Numbered from the stretch's first letter, positions 17,606 to 26,989 are shown. The stretch: 64,000 nt of DNA from Ideonella sp. (GCF_016702655.1 NZ_JADJDO010000039.1:124001-188000); one strand, 5' to 3'. Made by a program: numbers and translations. The notes: generated from the letters alone by a model not told the origin.

Positions 17606-18129
17606 GGCAACTCGATGTGGCGGCTGGGTGCGGCCAAACCGCCAAGTGCCAGCCGGCGCGCATGGCTGCTGCCCGGGCGAATGCAGATGTCGCCCGATGT
17701 GGCGAGCCACCGAAAGGCAATGCCCTTGCGTTGCGCCTCGTCGGTGAGCCGCCGCAGGCCCTTGAAACCGTGGCTGGCGAGCTTGGCGCGCAACCAATCC
17801 AGCTTCGCCAGCATCGTCGATACCTCCCCCGTGCTCGAAGCCGGGTGCGGTTCGACCCACCAGGCGGACTCCTTGGCGTGCCTGTCGATCAAGCCCAGGC
17901 CGTAGTCCCAGCGGTGGGCATTGGGCTCGGCGGGCCGCAGTTCGGCGTCGAGGTCCACGCTGGCCAGGAACTTGTGGGCCGCGCGAACGGCGATGCGACT
18001 ACGGTGCTCATTCTTCACCGCGCTCTTTCCCGGCCGTGCCGTCAGCGCGGCCTTCACGGCGGCAGCTTCGAACTCGGTCGGTGCCTGCACGGCGGGCGCG
18101 CCCCTCGCCGCGCGTTTGCCCTCCGTCAT
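17602..18129 (-). CDS. Unknown 175-aa protein between ATPase and Res
   Basis: I do not recognise a named family. The basic, Ala-rich first 40 residues are followed by a compact domain. Its most striking part is WDYGLGLID near residue 74 and AWWVEPHPASSTGEVSTML near 89-107, then KLDWLRAKLASHGF and a strand FRWLATSGDICIRPG. An Asp (about 75) followed 18 residues later by Glu-x-His (E93, H95) in a hydrophobic strand could be a variant PD-(D/E)xK nuclease site, but this is inference. It overlaps both the ATPase gene (18126-18129) and res (17602-17605) by 4 nt, so translation of all three is coupled. The likely partner is the ATPase encoded just before it. Confidence 0.75.
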   Translation of the reverse strand: MTEGKRAARGAPAVQAPTEFEAAAVKAALTARPGKSAVKNEHRSRIAVRAAHKFLASVDLDAELRPAEPNAHRWDYGLGLIDRHAKESAWWVEPHPASSTGEVSTMLAKLDWLRAKLASHGFKGLRRLTDEAQRKGIAFRWLATSGDICIRPGSSHARRLALGGLAAPSRHIELP

Positions 18130-19355
18130 TCAGCGGCCTCCGCGACCGCCTTCTTGCGCCGCACCGGCTTGGGTCGGGCCTCGGCGCGATTGACCACCTT
18201 GGCAATCATGTCGCCGGTATGGCTTGCGAAGCCGACGAGCCCTCCCCACTGCGCTTCGGCCTCCGACGCCGCTCCCGGGTCGAGTGCCGAAATGTCGTGC
18301 ACCGCATTGCCGCGGTCGAAGAAGTAGACCCGCATGTCCTTGGTCAGGCCGACCTTGCCGAGCTCCTTGGCCTGCGGCGACGCCGGCAGCCCGAACAGGG
18401 CCCGCACATCCGCTTCGGTGCCGCCGCGCTGCTGGAATTCGCGCAGCGCCCACACCATGTCCAGCACCACCGTCGAGTGGGTCGAGAGCACGACCTTGTA
18501 GCCCCGGCGCAGCAACTCCAGCACCAGCAGCAGCACGGTCACGATGCCCTGCGGATGCAGGCCCATCTCGGGTTCTTCGATCACCACCCACTCGATCGCG
18601 TCGTCGGCCGTGGCGCCCGAGCGCCGGCGCTGCGCAGCCACCGGGCACAGCCAGTACAGGCCCAGCAAGAGCGGCGTGAACTCGCGCTGGCCGGCAGACC
18701 ATGCCAGGAAGGGCAGGCCGGTCGAATGCCCCGGCACCTCGAGCACCAGCCGCTTGGTGAACTCGCTGCTGTCCACCGCGAGCCTGCTGCCGCCGAAGAC
18801 ATGCTCGTCGATCGGCTTGCGCAGCGTCGGGTTCAGCCGATTCGGCTGCGGAAACAGGTCTCCCCTGGCGCCGAACTCGTTCTGCAGCAGCTCGTGCACC
18901 GTGTTGCTGAACGAGCGCAACGCGTAGGGATCGCCATAGTTGAACTGGCCGAAGTTCTGCGTCACGCCCCCCGCCAGGCTCATCACCCGCTGGGCGGGGA
19001 TGAAGAACACGCGCTCGTGCCGATGCCTGCTCCTGCTCGGTCTGCTCAGTTCGGGCAGCGAAGTCGCCTTGCCGTTCCACGCCAGCCTGGAGGTCTGGCC
19101 CCACATCGCGGCCATGCCGCGCCCGAAGTAGCCGTCGAGGAACGCGTCGGTGTTGCCGTTGAAGGCCACGCTGTGACGCGCAAACGTGTCGTGGATGGGG
19201 TCGCGGTCGATCAGCAACTTGAGCGTCTGCAGGAAGATGCTCTTGCCCGTGGCCTGCGGCCCGACGATCACGGTCAGGTCGCCAAACTGCACGTCGGCCG
19301 ACTTGATCGGTCCGAGGTCGGTCACCAGCATGCGGTCGGGTTTGCGCTTGACCAT
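18126..19355 (-). CDS. ABC/OLD-like AAA ATPase in restriction operon
   Basis: A 409-aa ATPase of the AAA_15/AAA_21 class related to OLD and SMC-like ATPases. Walker A VGPQATGKSIFLQ lies at about residues 31-43, an ABC-signature-like LAWSAGQREFTPLL follows in the middle, Walker B is WVVIEEPEMGLHP, and the switch histidine is in KVVLSTHSTVVLDMVW. Between Walker A and the signature lies a long insertion of about 200 residues (including FIPAQRVMSLAGG), where such proteins usually carry coiled coil or a sensor region. No TOPRIM nuclease is fused, so it would need a partner effector. The start at 19355 (MVKRKPDRM) is 2 nt after the mod stop. The gene overlaps the 175-aa gene by 4 nt. Confidence 0.85.
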   Translation of the reverse strand: MVKRKPDRMLVTDLGPIKSADVQFGDLTVIVGPQATGKSIFLQTLKLLIDRDPIHDTFARHSVAFNGNTDAFLDGYFGRGMAAMWGQTSRLAWNGKATSLPELSRPSRSRHRHERVFFIPAQRVMSLAGGVTQNFGQFNYGDPYALRSFSNTVHELLQNEFGARGDLFPQPNRLNPTLRKPIDEHVFGGSRLAVDSSEFTKRLVLEVPGHSTGLPFLAWSAGQREFTPLLLGLYWLCPVAAQRRRSGATADDAIEWVVIEEPEMGLHPQGIVTVLLLVLELLRRGYKVVLSTHSTVVLDMVWALREFQQRGGTEADVRALFGLPASPQAKELGKVGLTKDMRVYFFDRGNAVHDISALDPGAASEAEAQWGGLVGFASHTGDMIAKVVNRAEARPKPVRRKKAVAEAAE

Positions 19356-19357
19356 CG

Positions 19358-22300
19358 CTATCCTCCTCGAGCCAGCTTCACGATCTTCAACGACTCGATG
19401 CCCCGGTCGTCGACGATCTTCACCGCCACCTTGGCGTTGTCGCCTTTCGCGAACGGCAGCGAAACCGTGCCGTGGAACTGCGCCAGCCGCTCCTCGTCGA
19501 GTTCGGCGCGGATGCTCTTCTTCAGCTTCAGCCAGCCCTCGTCCTTGCCCGCCAGCGGGAAGAACACTTGGCGCGGGAACAGCGAGCGGTCGTCGTAGTC
19601 GGTGTCGAGCAGCCACATGGCGATCTTGCCCTTGCCGCCCGAGATCAGTTCGCCCTTCGCGGTGTCGAAATAGTCGAAGCCGTTCACCTCCACCTCGTAC
19701 AGGCCATCGGCGCGCAGGCGCAGTTCCACGTCGGGCTGGCCCATCAGCCAGAAGCTCTGGTTGCTGGAGCGGGCCTTCTTCAGGTCCTCGGTCAGCAGGT
19801 CGGTGTTCATCTGCGCCTTCAGCGCGGTGATGCCCTTGAAGGCGTCGATGTCCTTCGCCGCCTCCGGGTCGAATGCGAAGGCGCAGAACACGATCATCTT
19901 CGGCAGCGGGAACAGCTCGCCCGCCTCGCGGATGGCGTGCTCCACCTGGCGCTGCTCCAGCGCACCGTGTTCGGGGCCGAAGCTCACCACCACGCGCTCG
20001 CCGCTTTCCAGCGAGCCCGAGGCATGCACGCAGGCCGTGCCGGGCACCGTCTCCAGCGAGGTGAAGCGCAGCAACTGGCCGCCCTTGCCGCGGATGCCGG
20101 TCTTGAGCAACTCGTCGCGCCAGCCGTGCTGGCGCGCGCTCTCGCCCGAGCGGGCGATCGCCACGTCGGCCTCCTGCGGCTGCTCGGCCTCGGCCAGCGA
20201 CAGCACCGACGGGTAGGGCACGGCCTCGACCGTGAACGGCCCGGAGATACGCAGCTTGTCCTTCGCCACCTGTGGCTGGTCGTACAGCGTTTCGGATTCG
20301 GCGCGGTCGGCGATCGAACGGTCCATTGCGCGCTGCATGGCCTGGCGTGCGGCGTGGAAGGCGTCGAACGCTGGCGTCACCGATGCGGGCCAGGCGTCGG
20401 GCAGATCGAACGGCACCTCCCATTCGGCCAGCGTCTCCGGCCATTTGGTTGCGAACGTCAGCTTGCTGCCTTTTCGCTCGCCTTCCCTGACGGCGAAGGG
20501 CTCTGCCGGCGGCGTGGCGTTGAGGGCGGCGTTCAACGCCGCCAGCGCAGCTCTCGATGGCCGGGTGCAGCCGGTCGTAGATCGCGTCGATGTCGGCGTT
20601 GTTGGCGATCGACTTCAGCGTGACGTGCGGCACCGTCTTGTAGATGAAGCCGCCGCGCAGCCCTTCGTTCGGGTAGGCCAGCGCGAAGTAGTCGTAGCTC
20701 GCGGTCATCAGCCGCTGCTTGGCCAGCGTGATGGCCACGCGCGAGGTGTCGCAGGTGATCCAGCGGCGGCCCCACTTCTCGGCGACGAAGGCGGTGGTGC
20801 CGGAGCCGCAGGTTGGGTCGAGGACGAGGTCGCCGGGGTCGGTGGTCATCAAGAGGCATCGCTCCAGAGCCTTCACACCGGTCTGGACAACGTAGATCTT
20901 GTCGTCTGTGAAGCTCCCAGTGCCGGTGTCCTGCCAAAGGTTCACCAGCGGAAAGACAGGAAAGTCATCGATAAAGCGAACGTATGCGAGCGTCTTCCCC
21001 GAAGGCTCGACGCGCCTGCAAGTCGCAAGGCGATTCATTCCATTGATCGTGGTCTTCCAGTGCTTGTTCGAGCCGCATTCGAGGCTTAGCCCATTGACGT
21101 CGATGTTGGCTGACAGGCTATCGCTGGCGCCGGTGGACGTCGCGTTGTCCAGCCGAAAGACGCGCCCAGCGAGTTCCTGCGCCGGCTCCCGGCGGTCAGT
21201 CGGCGTCGCGAGCCGTCTGTTCGGGCAACGGAGGTATCGCCTGCGCCATCAGCCTGGGACTGCCGTAGAGTTGTCCGGCATTGACCTTCGTTCGATCATG
21301 CGGAACCACATCGATCAGGTCGGCGTCCACCAAGGATGTGTTGACCTTTGCATCTGGGCTACTGACTGCTGCGGTCTTGCGATAGACGATCTCGGAACAA
21401 AAGTTCTCGGGGCCGAAAATGTCATCGAGAAGTTCACGCACGTGATGCACGTTCTCATCCGAAATCTGCACGAACACGCTGCCCGACTCCGAAAGGAGCT
21501 CCCTCGCCAACAGCAACCGATCCCGCAAGTACGTCAGGTACGAGTGAATCCCCAACTCCCACGCATCCCGAAACGCCTTGATCATCTCCGGCTCTTGCGT
21601 CAGGTCCGCGTCGCTGCGGTCCTTCACGTCGCGCTTGCCGACGAAGGGCTGGAAGTTGGAGCCGTACTTGATGCCGTAGGGCGGGTCGATGTAGATCATC
21701 TGCACCCGGCCGGCCATACCCTCCTTCTGCAGCAGCGAGTTCATCACCAGCAGCGAGTCGCCGGCCACCAGCCGGTTGCTCCAGCCGCGCTCGTGCTTGT
21801 AGAAGTCGATCGCGTCGCGCAGCGGCACGTCCTCGAACGGCGCCGAGAACAGGCCCATCTGCGCCGGCGGCGGGCTGCTCGCCTTCGCGTCCGCGAGGAG
21901 CTTGCGCACCGCGGCCAGGATGCTCGCCGGGTCGATGCGCTCATGCACATGCAGCGAAACGGTGTCCACCTCGAAGCTGGTGCGCTCGGCCTTGCCCGTC
22001 CAGGCCAGGTAGGGCGCGCTTTGCCGGCGCAGCGCCTGAAGCGCCGCGCGCATGGTGGCCTCGTCACCGCTGGCGAGCGCGTCGTCGATCAGCTTCTCGA
22101 CTTCGGAGCGGCCGATGTCGAACTGGAGCGCGGGGTCGAGGTGCGGGTCGTAGGCCCAAACCGTCTTGGGCTGCGGCGGATCACTGGCTTCGCTGACCAG
22201 GCCGACCTGCGGATTGTTCTTGCGCTTGTCGGCGTGGCGGTAGGCAATCACCTGCGGGCCGCCGGGCTCGGCCGGTGCCGGGGGGGCAACGGGGCCGCCT

Positions 22301-22619
22301 TTGCGCGCGGCGTTGGCGCCTTCACCGATGCCGCTGGTGGAATCGATGGCCGAAGCTCGAAGTCGTCGCCATCGGCCAGGTCGCGTGGCGGGGTGGACGA
22401 CGCAGCGCGGCGCACCGAACCACCGCGCCCCGCGCCTTTTATCAGCGTGCCATCGGCGACGAGCGCAACGCGCGCGGCCTCGAAGGCAGTCGGCTCGAAG
22501 CCGGCGCCAGCTTGCGCCGCCACCGCCTTGGAAAGCGCGCCGTTGCCGATGGCCTTGCCGTCCGCGGGCACGAACGACAGGATCGCACTGCGCAACGCGT
22601 CGTCATCGGGCTTGGGCAT
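19358..22619 (-). pseudogene. mod: Type III-like DNA methyltransferase Mod, three frameshifts
   Basis: Beta-class (N6-adenine or N4-cytosine) methyltransferase. Pieces in order: winged-helix-like N terminus from 22619 (MPKPDDDALRSAILSFVP); catalytic motif IV in MIYIDPPYGIKYGSNF; target-recognition region; SAM motif I in LDPTCGSGTTAFVAEKWGRR; long C-terminal domain ending KIVKLARGG at 19358. Three breaks occur. At about 22283 a run of seven C on the coding strand needs one more. At about 21199 one extra base creates a TGA. At about 20545 one extra base falls in gagagctgcgctgg. Repair gives 1086 aa. Between the breaks the frames are clean, and all key residues survive. Natural decay, phase variation or sequence error are all possible. 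It heads the operon. Confidence 0.85.
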
Positions 22620-22711
22620 GGGCCACTGGCTCCTCGTTCGAGTGGGTCGTCCCGCCGGTGCTCGCCGGCGCCCCCTTCGGGCAGTGGATTCTGCATGACG
22701 CGGGCCAGTTG

Positions 22712-23701
22712 GCCCGGGCGGCGGGGCGGGGGGGGGGGCGGCCCCCCGGGCCCGGGGGCGGGGCGGCCGGCGGGGACCCCCCCGCGGGGCGCGGCGGGCG
22801 CGCGGCGCGGGGGGGGGGGCAGGAGCGGGGCGGGCGCCCGCCACCAGCGCGCGAGGACGCAGGGCCCCGGGGGGAGGGGCGGCGGGCGCCGGGCCGCGGG
22901 GGGGCGCGGCCGGGGCGCCGGGGGCGGGCGGAGGGCAGCACGCGGCGGCAGGCGCGGCGGGGGGGGGGCGCGGCCCCGCCCCACGACAGCGGGGCGGGCG
23001 GCGGGGGGGGCCGGGCGGCCTGCCGGGCGGGGGGGGGGGGCCGGCCTCCCGCGCCGCCGGCGGCGGCCCCGGGCGGGGGCGGGCCACCGCGCGGCGGGGG
23101 GGGCCGGCGGCCGCACCCCCCCGCGGCGCGGGCGGGGGCGCACCGGCGCCGGCCGCCCCCCCGGGGCGGCAGGCCCCGGCAGCCCCCCGCCGCGGGGGTA
23201 AAAAAAGGGGGCCAGCGGGGGGCCGGGCGGCGCGCGCCCGCGCCCGGGGCGCGCGCGCGGCGGCGGCGCCCCCGGCCGGCGCGCGCGGGGGGGCGGGGGC
23301 GGCCGCACCGGGGCACAAAAAACAGGGGGGCGGGGCCCCCGGGGGGCCCGCGGGCGGGGCGGAACGCCGGCGGGGGGCGGCAGGCCGGGCCGCCGCCCCG
23401 GCCGCGCCGGGGGGGGGGCCGGGGCAGGGGCCCGGGCCGCGGGGGCGGGGCGCGGCGGGCCGGCGGGCCGGGGCCCGGGCCGCCCAGGGGCGGGGCGGGG
23501 GGGCGGGGGGGCCGCCCGGCCGGGGCGGCCGGCGCAGGGGGCCGGGGGCCGGGGGGGGCCACGCCGGGCGGGGCCCACCCGGGGCGGGGGCGCCCGGGGG
23601 GGCCGGGGGCGGCGGCGCGGGGCGGGCGGGGGGGCGCCGCGGGGGGGCCGGGGCGGGGGGCCGCCGGGGGGGGGGGGGGCGGGGCGGGGGGGGGGGGGGG
23701 C
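22712..23701. other. 990-bp G/C homopolymer block, probable assembly artefact
   Basis: Almost only G and C, strongly G-biased on the + strand, with many runs of 6-13 G. I find only about three T in the whole block. The few A mostly lie in two short runs (near 23200 and 23317). All long reading frames crossing it encode Pro/Ala/Arg or Gly/Arg repeats and are compositional accidents. Both flanks are ordinary coding-quality sequence. It occupies the space between the EamA gene and mod, so it may replace the real mod promoter region. I see no gene, repeat unit or RNA in it. Confidence 0.7.
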
Positions 23702-23752
23702 CTCGGCCGAGTGCCGCGCAAGAGGGCGGCGCAAGCGAGGGCCCGAGTGCCA

Positions 23753-24721
23753 TCAGTCCACCACCGTCACGCCCTCGGGCAGCGGATCGCGCGGCCGGTG
23801 CGCGAACTGCGCGATCGCGACGCCGGCAAGCGTGATCGCGGCGCCGCCGAGCTTGATCGCGGTATAGCCCTCGCCGGTCGCGAACCAGGCCACGAGGCCG
23901 GCCACCGGCGGCATCAGGTACATCAGCGGCGCGGTGCGCGCGACGCCGCGCACGGCGTTGATCCAGCCCCAGACCAGCCAGCCGACGAAGGCCGACAGCA
24001 GCACCGAATACGCGAGCCCGGCCCAGATCGCGAGCGGCTGCGCGGCCCAGTCGACGGCGAGCCCGGCAGGCCAGGAGAGCAGCAGCACCGGCACGCAGCC
24101 GAGCAGCGTCGCGTAGGCCATCACGAGCACACCGCCGTGGCGCTCGATGAGCGGCTTGGCGGCGACCGTGTAGGCCGAGAAGAACGACGCCGCGACGAGC
24201 AGGATCAGGTCGCCGCTGCCGGCCTGCCAGTGGCCGCCCGTGAGCTTGTCGGACAGGAACACGAGCACGCCGGCGCAGGCCACGCCGACGCCCGCGACCT
24301 GGGCCCGGGTCAGCAGCTCGAGCCCGGCCCAGCGCAGCAGCAGCAGCGTGAAGATCGGCCCGCAGGCGAGGATGAGCGCGCTCGAGAACGCCGTCGACCA
24401 GTGGATGCCGTAGGTCACGAGGCCGACGTGCAGCAGATGGCCGAGCAGCCCCAGGCGCAGCAGTGCCCACCATTCGGCGCGCGGCAGGCGCGGCCAGTGC
24501 AGGCCGTAGCGTTGCCAGAGCAGCAGCGCCGCGCACAGCGGCATGATCAGGTAGCGCGCAAACAGGAAGCCGCCCGGCGAGAGCGCGGTGAAGATCATCT
24601 TCTGGACCGAGAAGTTGCTGCCCCAGACGAGGATCAGCGCCGCGGCGAGCAGCAGCGCCGCGCGCTCGCGCGTCGCCGGGCCGGCGGCGGCATCGGGCGG
24701 GGGCGAGGCGAGGCTGGACAC
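23753..24721 (-). CDS. EamA/DMT-family permease
   Basis: Inner-membrane drug/metabolite transporter of 322 aa with ten predicted helices and two EamA repeats. Examples are ALLLAAALILVWGSNFSVQK (helix 1), the central AQVAGVGVACAGVLVFLS, and the last helix GGAAITLAGVAIAQFAHRP. Conserved family features include the Trp-Gly-Ser-Asn in helix 1 and the Pro in YLMPPVAGLVAWF. The substrate is unknown; relatives export amino acids or other small metabolites. I chose the GTG at 24721 because it gives a normal N terminus. Longer in-frame extensions overlap the divergent CoA-transferase promoter. The G/C block begins 51 nt beyond its stop. Confidence 0.86.
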   Translation of the reverse strand: MSSLASPPPDAAAGPATRERAALLLAAALILVWGSNFSVQKMIFTALSPGGFLFARYLIMPLCAALLLWQRYGLHWPRLPRAEWWALLRLGLLGHLLHVGLVTYGIHWSTAFSSALILACGPIFTLLLLRWAGLELLTRAQVAGVGVACAGVLVFLSDKLTGGHWQAGSGDLILLVAASFFSAYTVAAKPLIERHGGVLVMAYATLLGCVPVLLLSWPAGLAVDWAAQPLAIWAGLAYSVLLSAFVGWLVWGWINAVRGVARTAPLMYLMPPVAGLVAWFATGEGYTAIKLGGAAITLAGVAIAQFAHRPRDPLPEGVTVVD

Positions 24722-24815
24722 GGGCGTGCGTGGGTTGGCGCAGCCCCGATCTTGCCTTGTCGCGGCTTCGGGCGCTGGCGGGCGCGGGCGCTGCGCGCGC
24801 CTACACTGGCGCGCC

Positions 24816-26129
24816 ATGAGTCCTCCCGACGCACCCGGGCCCGAGCCAGCCGCGCCGCCGCTGCCGCTGGCCGCGTTTCCGGAGTCCGGCCAGCTGCCGC
24901 TGGCCGGCGTGCGGGTGGTCGAGTTCACGCACATGGTGATGGGGCCGACCTGCGGCATGATCCTCGCCGACCTCGGCGCCGAGGTGATCAAGGTCGAGCC
25001 GCTGGCGGGCGACAACACGCGCAAGCTGCTCGGCTCGGGCGCGGGCTTCTTCCCGCTCTTCAACCGCAACAAGAAGAGCCTCGCCGTCGACGTGCGCGAC
25101 CCGCGCGGGCGCGACATCGTGCTGCGCCTCGTCGCCAGGGCCGACATCTTCAGCGAGAACTTCAAGGCCGGCGCGATGGACGCGCTCGGCTTCGGTGCCG
25201 ACGCGCTGCGCGCTCTCAACCCGGGCCTGATCGTGGTCTCGCACAAGGGTTTCCTGCCCGGGCCCTACGAGCACCGCACCGCGCTCGACGAGGTGGTGCA
25301 GATGATGGGCGGCCTGGCCTACATGACCGGGCCCGCGGGCCGGCCGCTGCGCGCGGGCGCGAGCGTCAACGACATCATGGGCGGCATGTTCGGCGCCATC
25401 GGTGCCCTCGCCGCGCTGCACCAGCGCGCTCGCGACGGCGGCCGCGGCCACGCAGTGCAGAGTGCGCTGTTCGAGAACAACGTCTTTCTGGTCGCGCAGC
25501 ACATGATGCAGTTCGCCGTCACCGGCAAGGCCGCCGCGCCGATGCCCAGCCGCATCTCGGCCTGGGGCGTGTACGACGTGTTCGCGCTTGCCGGCGGCGA
25601 GCAGATCTTCCTCGCCGTCGTCTCCGACACGCAGTGGGCGATCTTCTGCGACGCCTTCGCCTTCGCCGACCTGCGCGCCGACCCGCGCCTGGCGAGCAAC
25701 AACCTGCGCGTGCTCGCGCGCGACTGGCTGATCCCCGAGCTGCAACAGCGCCTCGCGGGCCAGACCGCGGCCGAAGTGGCGGCGGTGTTCGAGGCGCGCG
25801 GCCTGCCGTATGCGCCGATCACGCGCCCCGAGGATCTGTTCGACGATCCGCACCTGCTCGCCACCGGTGGCCTGGCCGAAGTGACGCTGCCGGCCGATGC
25901 GAGCACTGCCGGGCACGCGGTGCACACGCGCGCGCCGCTGCTGCCGCTCGCGCTCGACGGCAAGCGCCTGGTGCTGCGCTCGGGCCCGCCAGCGCTCGGC
26001 GAACACACGCGCGCGCTGCTCGCCGAACTCGGCATCGACGCGGCGCAGATCGACGCGTTGCTTGCCGACAGGGTGATCGCGGCGGCGGGCGGCAGCGCAA
26101 ACCCCGAGACGCAAGGAAGCCCCCCATGA
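24816..26129 (+). CDS. CaiB/BaiF-family CoA transferase
   Basis: Family III CoA transferase of 437 aa that moves CoA between carboxylic acids through an aspartyl-CoA intermediate. Motifs: GVRVVEFTHMVMGPTCGMIL at the N terminus; ADLGAEVIKVEPLAGDNTR; FNRNKKSLAVDVRDPRGRD; and the probable nucleophile Asp in TALDEVVQMMGGLAYMTG. The SALFENNVFLVAQHM segment is typical. The ATG at 24816 follows a long poorly coding stretch. Its TGA overlaps the start of the fumarylacetoacetate hydrolase gene (ATGA at 26126-26129), so the two probably act in one catabolic route for an unknown organic acid. Confidence 0.92.
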   Translation: MSPPDAPGPEPAAPPLPLAAFPESGQLPLAGVRVVEFTHMVMGPTCGMILADLGAEVIKVEPLAGDNTRKLLGSGAGFFPLFNRNKKSLAVDVRDPRGRDIVLRLVARADIFSENFKAGAMDALGFGADALRALNPGLIVVSHKGFLPGPYEHRTALDEVVQMMGGLAYMTGPAGRPLRAGASVNDIMGGMFGAIGALAALHQRARDGGRGHAVQSALFENNVFLVAQHMMQFAVTGKAAAPMPSRISAWGVYDVFALAGGEQIFLAVVSDTQWAIFCDAFAFADLRADPRLASNNLRVLARDWLIPELQQRLAGQTAAEVAAVFEARGLPYAPITRPEDLFDDPHLLATGGLAEVTLPADASTAGHAVHTRAPLLPLALDGKRLVLRSGPPALGEHTRALLAELGIDAAQIDALLADRVIAAAGGSANPETQGSPP

Positions 26130-26989
26130 AGCTGATGCGCCACGGCCCGAAAGGGGCCGAGAGGCCCGCCCTCGTCGACGCCGACGGCATGCTGCGCGAC
26201 CTCTCGGGCGTGCTCGCCGACATCGGCCCGGCTGCGCTTGCGCCGCAAAGCCTTGAGCGCTTGCGCGCGCTCGACCCGGGCCAGCTGCCGCTGGTCGCGC
26301 AAGCCATGCGCATCGCACCGCCCTGGGCCGGGTGCGCCAAGTTCATCTGCATCGGCCTGAACTACGCCGACCATGCGGCCGAGGCCGGCGCGCCGATTCC
26401 CTCCGAGCCGATCATCTTCATGAAACCGACGAGCGCCCTCGTCGGCTGCAACGACGCCATCGTGCTGCCGCAGGGCTCGGTCAAGAGCGACTGGGAAGTC
26501 GAACTCGGCGTCGTGATCGGCAGCAAGGCGCGCTATGTCGCCGAGGCCGACGCGCTCGCGCACGTGGCCGGCTACTGCGTCGTCAACGACGTTTCAGAGC
26601 GCGAATACCAGCTCGAGCGCGGCGGCACCTGGGACAAGGGCAAGGGCTGCGACACCTTCGGCCCGGTCGGCCCCTGGCTCGTGACGGCCGACGAAGTGGC
26701 CGACCCGCAGGCGCTCGCGATGTGGCTCGAGCTCAACGGCCGGCGCATGCAGAGCGGCAACACGCGCACGATGATCTTCGGCGTGGCGCAGCTCGTCGCC
26801 TACGTGAGCCGCTTCATGACGCTCTACCCCGGCGACCTGATCGCCACCGGCACGCCGCCCGGCGTCGGCCTCGGCCACAAGCCGCCGCTGTACCTGAAGC
26901 CCGGCGACGAGATGCGTCTCGGCATCGCGGGCCTGGGCGAGCAGCGCCAGCGCGTGCATGCCTGGGACCCGGCCCTGATCGACGAATGA
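26126..26989 (+). CDS. Fumarylacetoacetate hydrolase family protein
   Basis: FAH-superfamily enzyme of 287 aa (hydrolase, decarboxylase or hydratase of 2-oxo acids). The metal-binding and active-site set is visible: FICIGLNYADHAAEAG, PIIFMKPTSALVG, DWEVELGVVIG with the metal glutamates, and NDVSEREYQLERGGTWDKGK followed by FGPVGPWLVT. The C terminus GDLIATGTPPGVGLG is strongly conserved in the 2-hydroxyhepta-2,4-diene-1,7-dioate isomerase-like branch. It is translationally coupled to the CoA transferase. The exact substrate is unknown; aromatic or sugar-acid breakdown are the usual contexts. Confidence 0.92.
   Translation: MKLMRHGPKGAERPALVDADGMLRDLSGVLADIGPAALAPQSLERLRALDPGQLPLVAQAMRIAPPWAGCAKFICIGLNYADHAAEAGAPIPSEPIIFMKPTSALVGCNDAIVLPQGSVKSDWEVELGVVIGSKARYVAEADALAHVAGYCVVNDVSEREYQLERGGTWDKGKGCDTFGPVGPWLVTADEVADPQALAMWLELNGRRMQSGNTRTMIFGVAQLVAYVSRFMTLYPGDLIATGTPPGVGLGHKPPLYLKPGDEMRLGIAGLGEQRQRVHAWDPALIDE

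Noticed and set aside
14558..17905. Long + strand open frames over res
   Set aside because: Antisense shadows of the helicase-nuclease; no motifs.
22712..23701. CRISPR array or tandem repeat
   Set aside because: No repeated unit of fixed length could be seen; runs are irregular.
22248..24536. Proline-rich minus-strand protein over the G/C block
   Set aside because: Poly-Pro/Ala/Arg from C-runs, with no domain; only the part after 22619 (Mod N terminus) is recognisable.
22301..26989. Very long + strand open frame crossing the G/C block
   Set aside because: It reads antisense through mod and EamA, out of frame through the CoA transferase, and is open only because the block has almost no T. 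Only its last 287 codons (the FAH gene) are real.
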